Both the position numbers and the translations under genes were made by a program. The notes beneath the pieces are model-generated. The model saw only the letters and a list, made by a program, of their open reading frames with translations. It did no database searches and was not told the origin of the DNA. From the NCBI GenBank assembly GCA_003049485.1, contig PYST01000052.1, positions 94,781 through 158,780 of the forward strand: a stretch of DNA of 64,000 nucleotides. Reading direction: 5' to 3'. This DNA comes from Ophioceras dolichostomum. Lineage: Eukaryota; Ascomycota; Sordariomycetes; Magnaporthales; Ophioceraceae. This document shows positions 21,583-31,317 of the stretch, piece by piece (position 1 is the first letter of the stretch; each line of letters opens with the position of its first letter).

Positions 21583-23044
21583 ATGCGGCAGGCCCTTCTC
21601 TTCGGCGTTGTCCTCCCAGTGTGCGCGGCGGCGTTAGCCGTAGACATCGGGTCTTCGAGCGGCACCGGACGACTACCAGCGCTCGGTTGGAATTCGTGGA
21701 ACGAGTATGGCTGTGATATCAACGAGACCGTCTTCCTCAACGTCGCTCGGCTCATGATTGATTTAGGCCTCAAGGATCTCGGGTACGAGTATGTCAACAT
21801 CGACGACTGCTGGAGCGATAAAATACTGCGCCGCGACAACGTCACGCACGAGCTCATCCCCGACTATGCCAAGTTCCCACAAGGCATTGCCCACATGGTT
21901 GAGGAGATTCATCAACTCGGTCTGAAGGTTGGAATCTACAGTGACGCCGGTACTATAGTCCCTTGTAGCCTTCCTCTTCTCGACGTGACCCAACGTCGCT
22001 CCTCGCAGGGCATAGCCAACTAATACGAACTCTCCCATAGGAACAAGCACATGTGGAGGTTTTGCAGGGTCTCTCGGGTACGAGGACATAGATGCGGCCA
22101 CGTGGGCAAAATGGGGCATCGACTATCTCAAATACGACAACTGCAACGTGCCAAAGGAGTGGTATGACGACTGGAAGTACATGCCTGAGCTCTGGACGGG
22201 CTCTAGTAACCTAAACGACGGGCAAGACAACGGCGACAAGGGTACCAGCACTACCGGCCTGCCAGCACCCGCCGGCTACGACTGGGCCACTTCAAAGACA
22301 GCCGAGCGCTACAGACGCATGCGCAACGCCATCCACGCCACGGGCCGAGAGATCCAGTACTCTCTCTGCGCCTGGGGCCACGCGCACGTCGAGCAGTGGG
22401 GTGCCTCCTCGGCGGGTGGCCACAGCTGGCGCATGTGGGGCGACATCTACCCGGTCTGGCTCGGCCAGCACCAGTGGTCGTGGGGCATTATGCCGATCCT
22501 CAACCACGCGGCCTTTCTCTGGAACACGATCGGCTTCGGCGCCCACGGCGACTGGGACATGTTGGAAGTCGGCAACGGCAATTTGACTCTAGCCGAGAGC
22601 CGTTCGCACTTCGCCTTCTGGGCCGTCCTCAAGAGCCCCCTGATTATCGGCACGAAGCTCGACGGGATCCGGCCCGAGATCCTGGCCATCCTCGCGAACA
22701 AGGAGCTGCTGGCCTTCAACCAGGACCCGGTGTTCGGCGCCGCGGCTGCCCCTTACAAGTGGGGCGTCAACCCGGACGGGACATGGAACCGGACGCACCC
22801 GGCTGAGTTCTGGTCCGGGAAGTCGAGCAAGGGGACACACGTGTTTGTACTCAACACGCTTGAAGATGCGGTGGTGAAGGAGGTAGTGTTCGCGGATGTG
22901 CCTGGGCTGGATGCGAAGAAGACGTACCTTGTGCACGACATGTGGACTAGAGAGGACCTAGGCGTCTTCAAAGGCAAGTTCAAGGCCAAGATCGAGACAC
23001 ACGACACCGCGGCGCTGAGGATCACGGAGCAGCGGAGGCCTTAA
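21583..23044 (+). CDS. Secreted GH27 alpha-galactosidase
   Basis: Two exons, 21583-21949 and 22041-23044 (91-bp intron, phases 1 and 2 agree, restoring the family sequence YSDAGTSTCGGFAGS across the junction), give 456 residues. The signal peptide is MRQALLFGVVLPVCAAALA. Family 27 landmarks are all present: LGWNSWNEYGC near the mature N-terminus, YVNIDDCWS, LKVGIYSDAGT, the nucleophile aspartate in YLKYDNCN (about residue 151), and the acid/base aspartate in the SWRMWGDIYPVW segment. FGAHGDWDMLEVGNG, FWAVLKSPLIIGTKL and a C-terminal beta domain follow. It hydrolyses terminal alpha-1,6-galactosides of melibiose, raffinose and galactomannan outside the cell. Length matches typical fungal GH27. 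No carbohydrate-binding module is seen. Confidence 0.95.
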
Positions 23045-23918
23045 CGAGTGGCCGAGATGGGGCGGGTCAGTCAACAGCGACTCCTCAGAACAACAATTTG
23101 TGTTACAGATATCGCCACCATACTATATACCGACCTAACAGCCCGCCCTCTCACCTCGCCTGCAAGAATGCAGACTGGTTCCGCAGATCATGCGTGCGCG
23201 TCAGTCTAGTGCCGAAAAGATAAAGACCTGGTGATAACGATGCGCGGATAATGTCCCGATATAGCCGCCAAGCATTTGTGTCTCTACCTCCCGGGGACAA
23301 CTAGCGGCGAAGCGAGCCCCAACTGCTGCGACGGGCACAAACGCCAGGCGAGCCCTATACCTACGCTCCTTTTACCGGTCCCGGAAGCGAGGAAGCGGGA
23401 CGAGACAAGCTCTCCAAATTTCTCGCCTCCAATCATTCCATTGACCGGCGATTTCAGTGCCCGAACATACCCACCACGGCTCCCGGACGGGAGAACTCCG
23501 CATTTCAATTCCGCGTCACTTTCATATGTCGCTAGATTGCTGTTCCTCTTTTTCCGCGTTGGGGGGCGAATATTCCAAACTTGACGTAATCACGGCGCAA
23601 GACTAACGCTAGACAGAGCGGAAGGGAGAGGGAGGGAAGGAAAACACAGAAAGAATGAATAACCCCCTTCCGTTCCTTCCAGACGGCGCACAGGCAAAAG
23701 TAGGTCGTCGAAGCAAGCTTTTCTCCCGCAGCAGCCAAGGCACCTTAGTCTGAGCTACTGGGATGCTATTGCTCGGTCCCTTCACTTAGACACACAAGAC
23801 CTGAGCGCTGCGACGCCAAGCGACACCGACGATTTCCAGCTGTAGCTAAGCCATCGGACAGACACGTCCACCGGACTCTACAACACAACACGCAACATCG
23901 GCGAACTGAAAGGAAAAG
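23045..23918. other. Intergenic, no supported gene
   Basis: About 870 bp: the 3' region of the alpha-galactosidase and the promoter/leader of the PQQ dehydrogenase-like gene. No coding signal is recognised. Confidence 0.6.
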
Positions 23919-25343
23919 ATGGCTCATCAACCACACGCCTTTCTGGGCGGCCTGCTCTGGCTGTACCACCTGCTCCTCCTCTTCCCCTCGGCGGTAACAG
24001 CCCAAGGCTGCCAAGCCGTGACGGGCCGGTTCCAACCGCGCATGGGCACCGGCTACCGCGTGTCCGCCATCGCGACGGGCCTCCGCACGCCGCGGCACAT
24101 CGTGATCGACGGCTCCGGCAACCTACTCGTGGCCGAGGGCGGCAGCGGGTCCGTCCGGCGGCTCGTGCTGACGGACCAGTCGAACGGGCAGGTGTGCGTC
24201 GCCTCGTCCACGACGCTGGCGAGCGGCACCAACCACGGCATCGCGCTCAGCGCCGACGGCAAGACGCTCTTCACGTCGAACCTGAACAGCGTGACGGCTT
24301 TCCCCTACGACGCCTCGACCGGCACGGCGGGGACTGGGAAGGTCGTCGTGACGGGCATGCAGAACAGCGGCACGCACCCGACGAGGGCCATCCTGACGTC
24401 GAAGTCCAACCCGGATCTGCTGATCGTGGCGAGGGGGTCGAACGGGAATATCGATACGGGGACCACGGCCGTGTCGGGCGGGAGGAGCATGATCAGGACG
24501 TTTAGCATCAAGGAGATCTCGAACGCGGCGGCGCAGTACACGACTGGCGGCGAGCTGCTGGCGTGGGGACTGAGGAACATCGTTGGCATGGGCGAGAACA
24601 TTGATGGTGGAATCGTAAGTACATGGCCCCAAGGCCCAATGGCCCCCAATGCAGCAAACAACCCTGAGAGTGTATAACCCAGAGGCGAGCATCGTCCAGG
24701 GACATGCCAAACCACCACTCTGCGCTTCCACAAACTAACCGTCCTGTTCCCATCCACCCAGTGGTCCGTCGAAAACGGCCTAGACGACATGCGCCTCTCC
24801 AGCCGTGACGTGCACCAAGAGAACCCCGCCGAGCGGCTCTCCTACCACGGCGTCTCGAACTCATCCTCCAACGCGCGCAAGGGCCTCAACTTCGGCTACC
24901 CCTCCTGCCACGCCGCATGGGACACTCAGGTCCTCGGCGTCTCGGGCGTGTCCGTCGGCCAGTTCGTGAACCCAGACGGCGTCCCCAAGGCCACTGACTG
25001 CGCGTCCCGCGCCTCGGCCTCGGTGCACTTCCCGTCGCACACGGCGCCCCTCGACGTCAAGTTCAACAAGAACGGCACGCGGGCATACATCGCTTTCCAC
25101 GGGTCGTGGAACAAGCAGCCCGCGGACGGGTTTAGAGTTATGGCGGTCGATTTCAAGAACGGGCAGCCCGTGGCGGCGGCCAGCTCGAGGACCGCGAGCA
25201 TCCCGGTCATGGAGAATACGAATATTGGGAGCTGTCCTAATGCGTGCTTTAGGCCGGTGGGGCTGGCGTTTGATAGCAAGGGGAGGTTGTACGTGTCGAG
25301 CGATACGTCGAATGAGATTTATGTTATTTATGGTGCCGAGTAG
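23919..25343 (+). CDS. Secreted PQQ-type sugar/sorbosone dehydrogenase-like protein
   Basis: Two exons, 23919-24614 and 24762-25343 (147-bp intron, donor GTAAGT, branch ACTAACC, acceptor CACCCAG, phase 0), give 425 residues. A signal peptide (HLLLLFPSAVTAQG) precedes a six-bladed propeller. Landmarks are GLRTPRHIVIDGSGNLLVAE, GTNHGIALSADGKTLF, HPTRAILTSKSNPDLLIVARG, LLAWGLRNIVGMG, ENPAERLSYHG, KGLNFGYPSCHAAWD, TAPLDVKFNKNGTRAYIAFH followed by GSWN, and PVGLAFDSKGRLYVSSD. These match soluble quinoprotein glucose/L-sorbosone dehydrogenases, and fungal members belong to or border CAZy family AA12. It would oxidise sugars extracellularly if PQQ is available. Substrate cannot be read from the sequence. 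No haem domain or cellulose-binding module is present. Confidence 0.85.
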
Positions 25344-26360
25344 GAGGAGGTTGTAGGTCAGTACATAGCAGGTAGTAGGGAGACAGGTACTGGTACTGAG
25401 GGGTTATGGTATGATGAGTTTTTTTTAGCAGGGGCGGTAGCTTTCCCAGAGCAACGACGGTGTTAATAGTAGTAAACACAGAGGTATCTAGGTCCATTAT
25501 GGCATACGCCTATATAGCCCCAAGCTTGCAGTCCCGAAGTCGTACTGTACGCGGCCGGATCAGGGGGGAAAGTGGCTCATCGGCAGTGTGTGCGGGATGG
25601 AGCGGGCCAAGGTGCTGGCCTGATTTTCCCGTGACGAGAGAGGGTGGGTGGCCGGCCAAGCTTTGTAGGCTCGACTTCGAGTGCCTGATTAGTAGCCCTG
25701 TCACGCGTGCAGGCACGTGATGATAGTGAGCGTGGGACCACGCTTAGTCACGCTCGTTTTACCAGTCTCCTTTGTAATTAAATAGGTAGAGGTGCGCCCT
25801 TCCAGAAGGAGCGCACCTAGCTAACACACAACGCTCTCTCTTTTCTTTTGTACGTGGCTATTCTACGCGTCACAAGCCCACTTTATAAAGCTAAGAGATT
25901 GCTACACAGTTTACAGTCGAACAAATGGCATAGAGAAAGAGGGATGAGTAGTATGAGTTGTAGAAGAGATATAAAAGTATAAGTTAGAAAGAAAAGATGA
26001 AATTCACCTGCATAAGTACATGGAAAACCTGAGCGCCTGCTGACCATGCCCAGTTGCTTTTAGTCGTACAAACTCCGAACTGTCCTCCGTCGACGCTGTC
26101 GCCGCTGTCGCCGCTTCACCCTCCTGGCGACAGGAGCCGGAGTGTTCACGCGCAGCACCCTCATCCAAGGAGGGAAGCTTGCGAAGATCTCCGGGAGGTC
26201 GACTGGCTCCTCTCCTCCTCCCCCTCCGTCATCAGTAATGGCCGTAGCGACCTGTACATTGACAGCGGCAGCATTGCTGCCGTTGTTGTTGTGGTTGTTG
26301 TTCCCAGCTGTAGTAGGGGTAGCCGCAGGAGCAGCAGCAGTAGCAGTAGTAGTCTCATCA
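25344..26360. other. Intergenic with a solo LTR
   Basis: About 1 kb between convergent genes. It contains the solo LTR and, around 25870-26010, a purine-rich AT segment. A long plus-strand frame (26142-27164) is antisense to the secreted protein gene and is not counted. Confidence 0.6.
25694..25879 (+). mobile_element. Solo LTR of a retrotransposon with 5-bp target-site duplication
   Basis: The element spans 25699-25874 (176 bp), begins TGTCACGCG and ends CGCGTCACA, so its termini are TG...CA with a near-perfect terminal inverted repeat. It is flanked directly by AGCCC at 25694-25698 and AGCCC at 25875-25879, a perfect 5-bp target-site duplication typical of LTR retrotransposon integration. 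An internal ATTAAATA and a downstream GTACGT-containing segment resemble an LTR promoter. There is no internal coding domain, so this is a solo LTR left by recombination. A diverged relative lies at 16152-16320. Confidence 0.85.
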
Positions 26361-27008
26361 TTAGGCCCGAAAGCGAGACCGGCTCAAGGTCACTTCGTCG
26401 ACCTTGAGCCCAGTTTGCGCCTGAGGGTTGGACTGGCCGCCGCAGTCCGCCTGGTTGAAGCCGGCCGCCAGGTCCGGCGGCGTGCACTTCTTGTCGGTGC
26501 CGTACTGGCACCTGGGGTCCTGAATGTCCCAGAGCTCGGCCTCGGCTCCCGGGGAGCCCGGGGCGGAGGTGACGCAGTTGGAGTAGAAGTTCATGCTGTT
26601 CGCCGCCGACAGGGGCAGCTTGCCGCCGGGAACGAGGTCGGCGCAGGCCGACCAGTCGGCGTCCTCCCACGTCATGTCGACGCCGCCGCCGTAGTCCTGG
26701 CCCGACAGCTGGCGCCACGCGTCGAGCGAGATGTCGTGCGCGGCCTTGACGCCGCCCGCGTCCTGGGACTGGTCGACCTTGAGGACGTGGAGGGATTTTC
26801 CGGAGGGTCCCGTGAGCTTGACGCACAGCTTGGCACAGTCGACGGCGCCCGGCCAGTAGGCGACGCGGTTGGCGTTGATCTTGCAGCCCAGGACGCCGAT
26901 CGAGGAGGAGTACATGTCGTGCGGGGTCACGCTGGCGGTGCCGCCGGCCATGACAAGGGAGGGGACGAGGAGGAGGAGGGTGGAGAGGAGGGTGTTGGAG
27001 GTGGACAT
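26361..27008 (-). CDS. Secreted protein of unknown function
   Basis: A single exon from the ATG at 27008 gives 215 residues. The frame extends upstream to 27200, but the ATG at 27008 starts the signal peptide (NTLLSTLLLLVPSLVMAGG), so I chose it. The mature protein contains SSIGVLGCKINANRVAYWP, VDCAKLCVKL, LHVLKVDQSQ, AHDISLDAWRQL, DADWSACADLVPGGKLPLSA, NSMNFYSNCV and RCQYGTDKKCTPP. About eight cysteines are present. I recall a common Pezizomycotina secreted family with the pattern 'GVLGCKI-NRVAYWP-VDC-CVK-AHDIS-ADL-GKLPLSAANSMN', with no assigned activity; a double-psi barrel fold is possible but not shown. The final residues after the last Cys (LKVDEVTLSRSRFRA) may be altered by a small unseen intron. 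Confidence 0.8.
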   Translation of the reverse strand: MSTSNTLLSTLLLLVPSLVMAGGTASVTPHDMYSSSIGVLGCKINANRVAYWPGAVDCAKLCVKLTGPSGKSLHVLKVDQSQDAGGVKAAHDISLDAWRQLSGQDYGGGVDMTWEDADWSACADLVPGGKLPLSAANSMNFYSNCVTSAPGSPGAEAELWDIQDPRCQYGTDKKCTPPDLAAGFNQADCGGQSNPQAQTGLKVDEVTLSRSRFRA

Positions 27009-28857
27009 TGTTGCCGCTGTTGGTGGAGGAGTCTCCCTAGGTGTGGGTGTGGTTGCTGTGATGGTCTGGGGCTTCTCCGATGGAGGAGAAGAGGCAGGTA
27101 TAGAGGAAAAAGCAGTTGGAGCCTTTCTCAGGTCTGTAGGGGGACTGTGAGTGTCTGTTGCTGAGCTGAAGAGAGGAGAGAGGATGAGAGTAATCGTCAA
27201 ATCCTGGGTTCCGTCGGGGGCATTTTATCCTCGGACTCAGAGCCATTCACTGCCCTATGTTCGTAAGGGGGCGGCCAGAGTAGGTATCGACTCGACTGTA
27301 TGATGTGGAATATCCCCATCTCCCCATCGCCCCAATGGCACGGGACATCCCGCGGCCCCAAAAGCAGACCGGCCGAGTACCTCTCCAACCCATGTGTGTC
27401 CGGCGCAGGTTTGAGGTTCGTTGCTGGCAGCAAAGTGCCACATGTGCAGTTGAAGTAGGTCGGAACCTTTTCGTCTCGTCTGATTTTTTCGACTCATCTT
27501 TTGAGATGACGGGGAGACTAACCCCGGTCCCCGCGCCTCCCGCCGCGACCCCGATCCCCCGACCTCTTGAGTCGACCGATTCTCGGCCACCTAACCCGGC
27601 CCCGGATCCCCCGGCTAGACTGAGTGAGCCAATAAGGAGATCTTCCGTCGGCTGCGCGTCGCATTTCAAAACGTGGCTTAAAATTCCGTGCCGTTCAAAA
27701 AGTTCGTTCGTTTTCTACCCCGGATAATCGGATGAGGGAATTGTAAGCTGTGAGCTGGGGCTATGCCTTCGTTTTCAGGCCACCCCGTGCCAGCCCATTG
27801 GAAGGACCGCCTTCATGACTGCTCGAAAGAGACACAACTTCTTTCGTCAAGTTCGAAAATAGGCGATAAGATAACAAACGGCGCATCTGTTTGAGATTGT
27901 TACAAAACGGCGTGATGGAGGCCATCCGTCTAGATTGGTATGTTTGTGGCGGGCGTGGTCGAGGTCATCAGCCAAAGAGCAATTGGTGGGGAAAGTCCAA
28001 CAACCATCTGGGGACTTCGGCAGGCGAAAAGTCCTACGATGTGCAAAGGCGTGACTAACACCTGCCACGTAGAAAGCTACCCAGGCACTCGAACAATGCG
28101 ATTCCAAAAGCATGAAATCTTCATCGATCGCATCGATCATCAGTGTCCTTTCCGATCATCAATTTCAGGGTGTACGAGCGGCACTGAACACGGGAAGTGG
28201 AACCTGGCCCCCAAAAATCCGGCCGTCCCCGGTTCCTCCGGCCCCAAAACCACCTGAAATCCACGCGAGGTCCCGGGCCTGTCTCGCTCGTCCATTTACG
28301 GGCGACATAATTGACTCATTGTGGTGAGGGAGGCACCATGGCGCGACTTATTCGTAAAACCACGATGGGAAAATAAGCCCACACATGCCACATAGATGCT
28401 TCTGACTAACTGACTGACAACCAAGGTACCTAGGCTGATAAGGTGCCTTAGACCATCCCGTTTTCGAGCGAGGTGTGTTCCGTTCCTGGAATCCATTGCG
28501 TCCTTTCCGAGTCGCAGTCATATCAAACGGTTTCCAGAAAGAGCCTAGATCAGTCAGTCATCACCAACCCTGTGGAATGCCATATTGAACCTAGTCTGGC
28601 GTCTGACATGTGCAAGCGGTCCGCTCTTGGGGACAATCACGGCGTTAAATGGGCGAAAGGAGTAAAACTGCGCGAAATCGGTGGATGAGGCTTTCTTTCT
28701 CGCTTTCCTGCGCCCCTCATATGGGCATGCAGGTAGGTTCATTCGGTCGGCTCGACATGATACAGTCGGTCTGCGATCCGAGGTGGAAATGACCTGATGA
28801 AAGCCTCGCGTGCAACGTCGACTGTCCAACGATCAGACATCCATCCCCAGAGCCCTC
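27009..28857. other. Intergenic, no supported gene
   Basis: About 1.85 kb upstream of the secreted-protein gene and downstream of the membrane-protein gene. Short frames lack domains or splice support. A GGTACCTAGG palindromic cluster lies at about 28424-28450. Confidence 0.55.
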
Positions 28858-30198
28858 CTATCCGGTCTTCTGCTTGGGCGCCAGCAACGGCCGCAGGACC
28901 ATCTTCTCATCGCGCCTCCAAATTAGCACCAGTGCCGCTCCCGCCGGTCCCGTGAGCAGGGTCAGGACGGAAGCCAGGTTGGGAGCATCAGTGACCGCGG
29001 AGAACAGCTGCGACCCCAGAAGCAGCAGCGAACCCTCTGCAAAGTAGAAGTCCCACTGTAGAAGCGACAGCGCCCCGTGCGCCAGCGACGGCGTCTGGGG
29101 GATCTCGGCCGCGAACGGGTTGCCTGGAACGAACGCGGCTTTCCAGTCCAGGTCGCCCACACCCACCTCCCCAGCCCAAGAGGGGCGCAGCTTCGCGAAG
29201 ACAATGAGGGAGAGCGTGAGCGAGTGCGTGATGCCCGTGACGCCGACAGACCAGATGTAGACCCAGCGCAGACGACGGGCGTGCGCCGCGGCCTTGTTCT
29301 TGTCTTCTTCCGCCTTCATGCGCACCTCGGCTCCCACGAGACGGGACGCGCGCACGAGGACGAACTGAATGATGCCGACCCAGAGAGGGAAAGCCTGCCA
29401 GGCCGCGATGAAAATCTGCTGCTGGTCGATGGTGACGAACCTCGGCGACGGGAGGCCCATCAGGACGCTCGGCAGGATGTAGCCCAGGATCAGCGAGTGC
29501 GGCATCACCGCCAGCTCGACGTCGTCGATGGCCAGCCCCGCCGCCATCATCGCGGGGTCGGTCCGGCCGACGGCCCAGCCTGCGATGGGCGACGTCCACA
29601 GGTACAGCGCCGCCCAGAGCGGGACGATGATGCCGAATGGGATGTTCTGGAGGGTCAACCCGATGATGGTGGTGCTTTTATGTCCCGCCCGTTGAGCGTC
29701 AGCCAAACATTCATCATTCCACGCCCCGAAAACAACCGCACGCACTTGCACTGAGCAATCAAGGCCGGCCTGCCTGTAAAAACTGGCACGGAGAGGGCAA
29801 GCGACAAACAAACAGGGGAAAAAAGCTTACAACGACAAGACCCTCCACCGATTCGCAGCCCTCATCCCCTCAATCATCAAAAACGCATAGACCGCAACGA
29901 TCTGCCCCGCGCCCCAGAAGGCGAACAGCGACGCGGCGGGCAGCTGCCCGTCGAGGACCAGCCAGAAGAAGCGCACCAGCACGCTCAGCTGCCTGTCGAT
30001 GGGAGCGAAACCCGTATACAGCAGACGGAGCTCGCCGTCGACGGCGCCCTTGCGCGCGAGCAGCGTCGGGTACGTCTTGTCATAGGCGTCGATCTTGTCG
30101 AACGTGCCGTTCCTGATCTGCAGGCCGACAATGCAGTAGCCCGCCACGGCCGCGAAGGCGAGGAAGGCGAATGGCGCGAGTTTCGGGATTGGCGCCAT
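28858..30198 (-). CDS. Polytopic membrane protein of unknown function
   Basis: Two exons, 30198-29831 and 29674-28858. The 156-bp intron uses donor GTAAGC and acceptor ATAAAAG with a GCTGAC branch, and phases 2 and 1 agree. The product is 394 residues. An alternative acceptor (TTTTACAG at about 29770) is also in phase and would insert about 32 residues. There are about eight hydrophobic segments: LAPFAFLAFAAVAGYCIVGL, FFWLVLDGQLPAASLFAFWG, IVAVYAFLMIEGM, FGIIVPLWAALYLWTSP, HSLILGYILPSVLMGL, FPLWVGIIQFVLV, WVYIWSVGVTGITHSLTLSL and LTLLTGPAGAALVLIW. A luminal or extracellular NGT site occurs near residue 31. Ascomycete genomes hold many paralogs of similar size near biosynthetic clusters, but the role is not established and no cluster is visible here. 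Confidence 0.75.
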
Positions 30199-31317
30199 TG
30201 TTTTTGTTGTGTGGCGGCAGGCGGCGTCTAAGTGAACAGGCTGAATATTTCTCCTCTGTTGTTGGGGTTGTTAGTTGCAATTTCTCTCTCTCTCTCTCTT
30301 TTCGGCTTGTCCCAGGGAGAAAGAGGATCCGACGCAGAACGATTGGATAGGTGGACAACCGCGCAATTGAAGAGGATATGCGGTAGCAGCTGGGCTGACA
30401 AGAACAGTGACCGAGACCGAGGTCCGACCTACATAGAAGAGCTGGGAAGAGGGGAAGTAAAGAGGAATTCGCCTGGTGACATTAATCCTCCCTTGCTTGC
30501 TCAATTCAAGGCTGCCTGCCCCGTCCAGTCGCCTTGAACCCGCCTCTCACATTTCGGCCCTTGGCGCATCCCCCCCTCTCTGCGCCCTCTAAACCCGTGC
30601 AATTCACGGCCCCCAAGGTCCCCCACTGAGAGCTCCCCACCATCCACTGAACGCAGCGCGTCGCGAAGCCCCCGGAGCCCTCGCATTGAATTGAAGGGAC
30701 CAGGCAGTCGTGTCACCGTCATCAGTGAGCTGAAACTGTCACGCGTTCCGGAGACCCGGCCAAAGTAGAATCCCCGTGTCGGAGTTTTCCTTTTTCTCTT
30801 CCTGGCAATGTACTTTGTCACCCCTGAAGCAATTGAGCGTGAGGCGTACCGCATCGCCCAATCCGCAGCTTAAAATCCACAATCGCACTCTCGACTGTCG
30901 TGGCGCAGCCATTCTCCCCCGAGATCCTATATCATCAACCCCACATATCCGAAGAGGCCTGGCTTCCGGCCCAGGAGAACGGCATCCCGGACCTGATCCC
31001 CCTTACTCTAGCTGTGTATTCGCCGGTTCGAACTCCACATGCATCCCGGCGACGCCCAGGTAAGTTGACCCTCCTTCGGCGTGGCGAACTAAAAGCGCAT
31101 TCAAGGGAGACAGTCGCTTGATTCTCACAAGAGCAGTAACTGCATGGGTGGAATTCATTGCTACCTACAGATGCCTAGAGGTAGATAGGTACCTAAGGAA
31201 GGTGAAAAGCAGGAGCGAAAGTTCAGCGTTCTCTATTCTCAACGTCGTGTCCCGTCTCCGTCCGCGATTTCTCTGTTTGGTTGGAAGAAAAAGAAGGGCA
31301 TCGTCATTCCCACGCCG
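30199..31317. other. Intergenic, no supported gene
   Basis: About 1.1 kb between the membrane-protein start and the dynamin stop. It includes a (CT)n run at 30283-30300 within the presumed leader of the membrane-protein gene. A GTG-started frame at 30900 with a donor-like GTAAGT at its end is not convincing. Confidence 0.5.

Noticed and set aside
26142..27164. 340-codon plus-strand frame
   Set aside because: Antisense to the secreted protein gene; Val/Gly/Arg-rich shadow.
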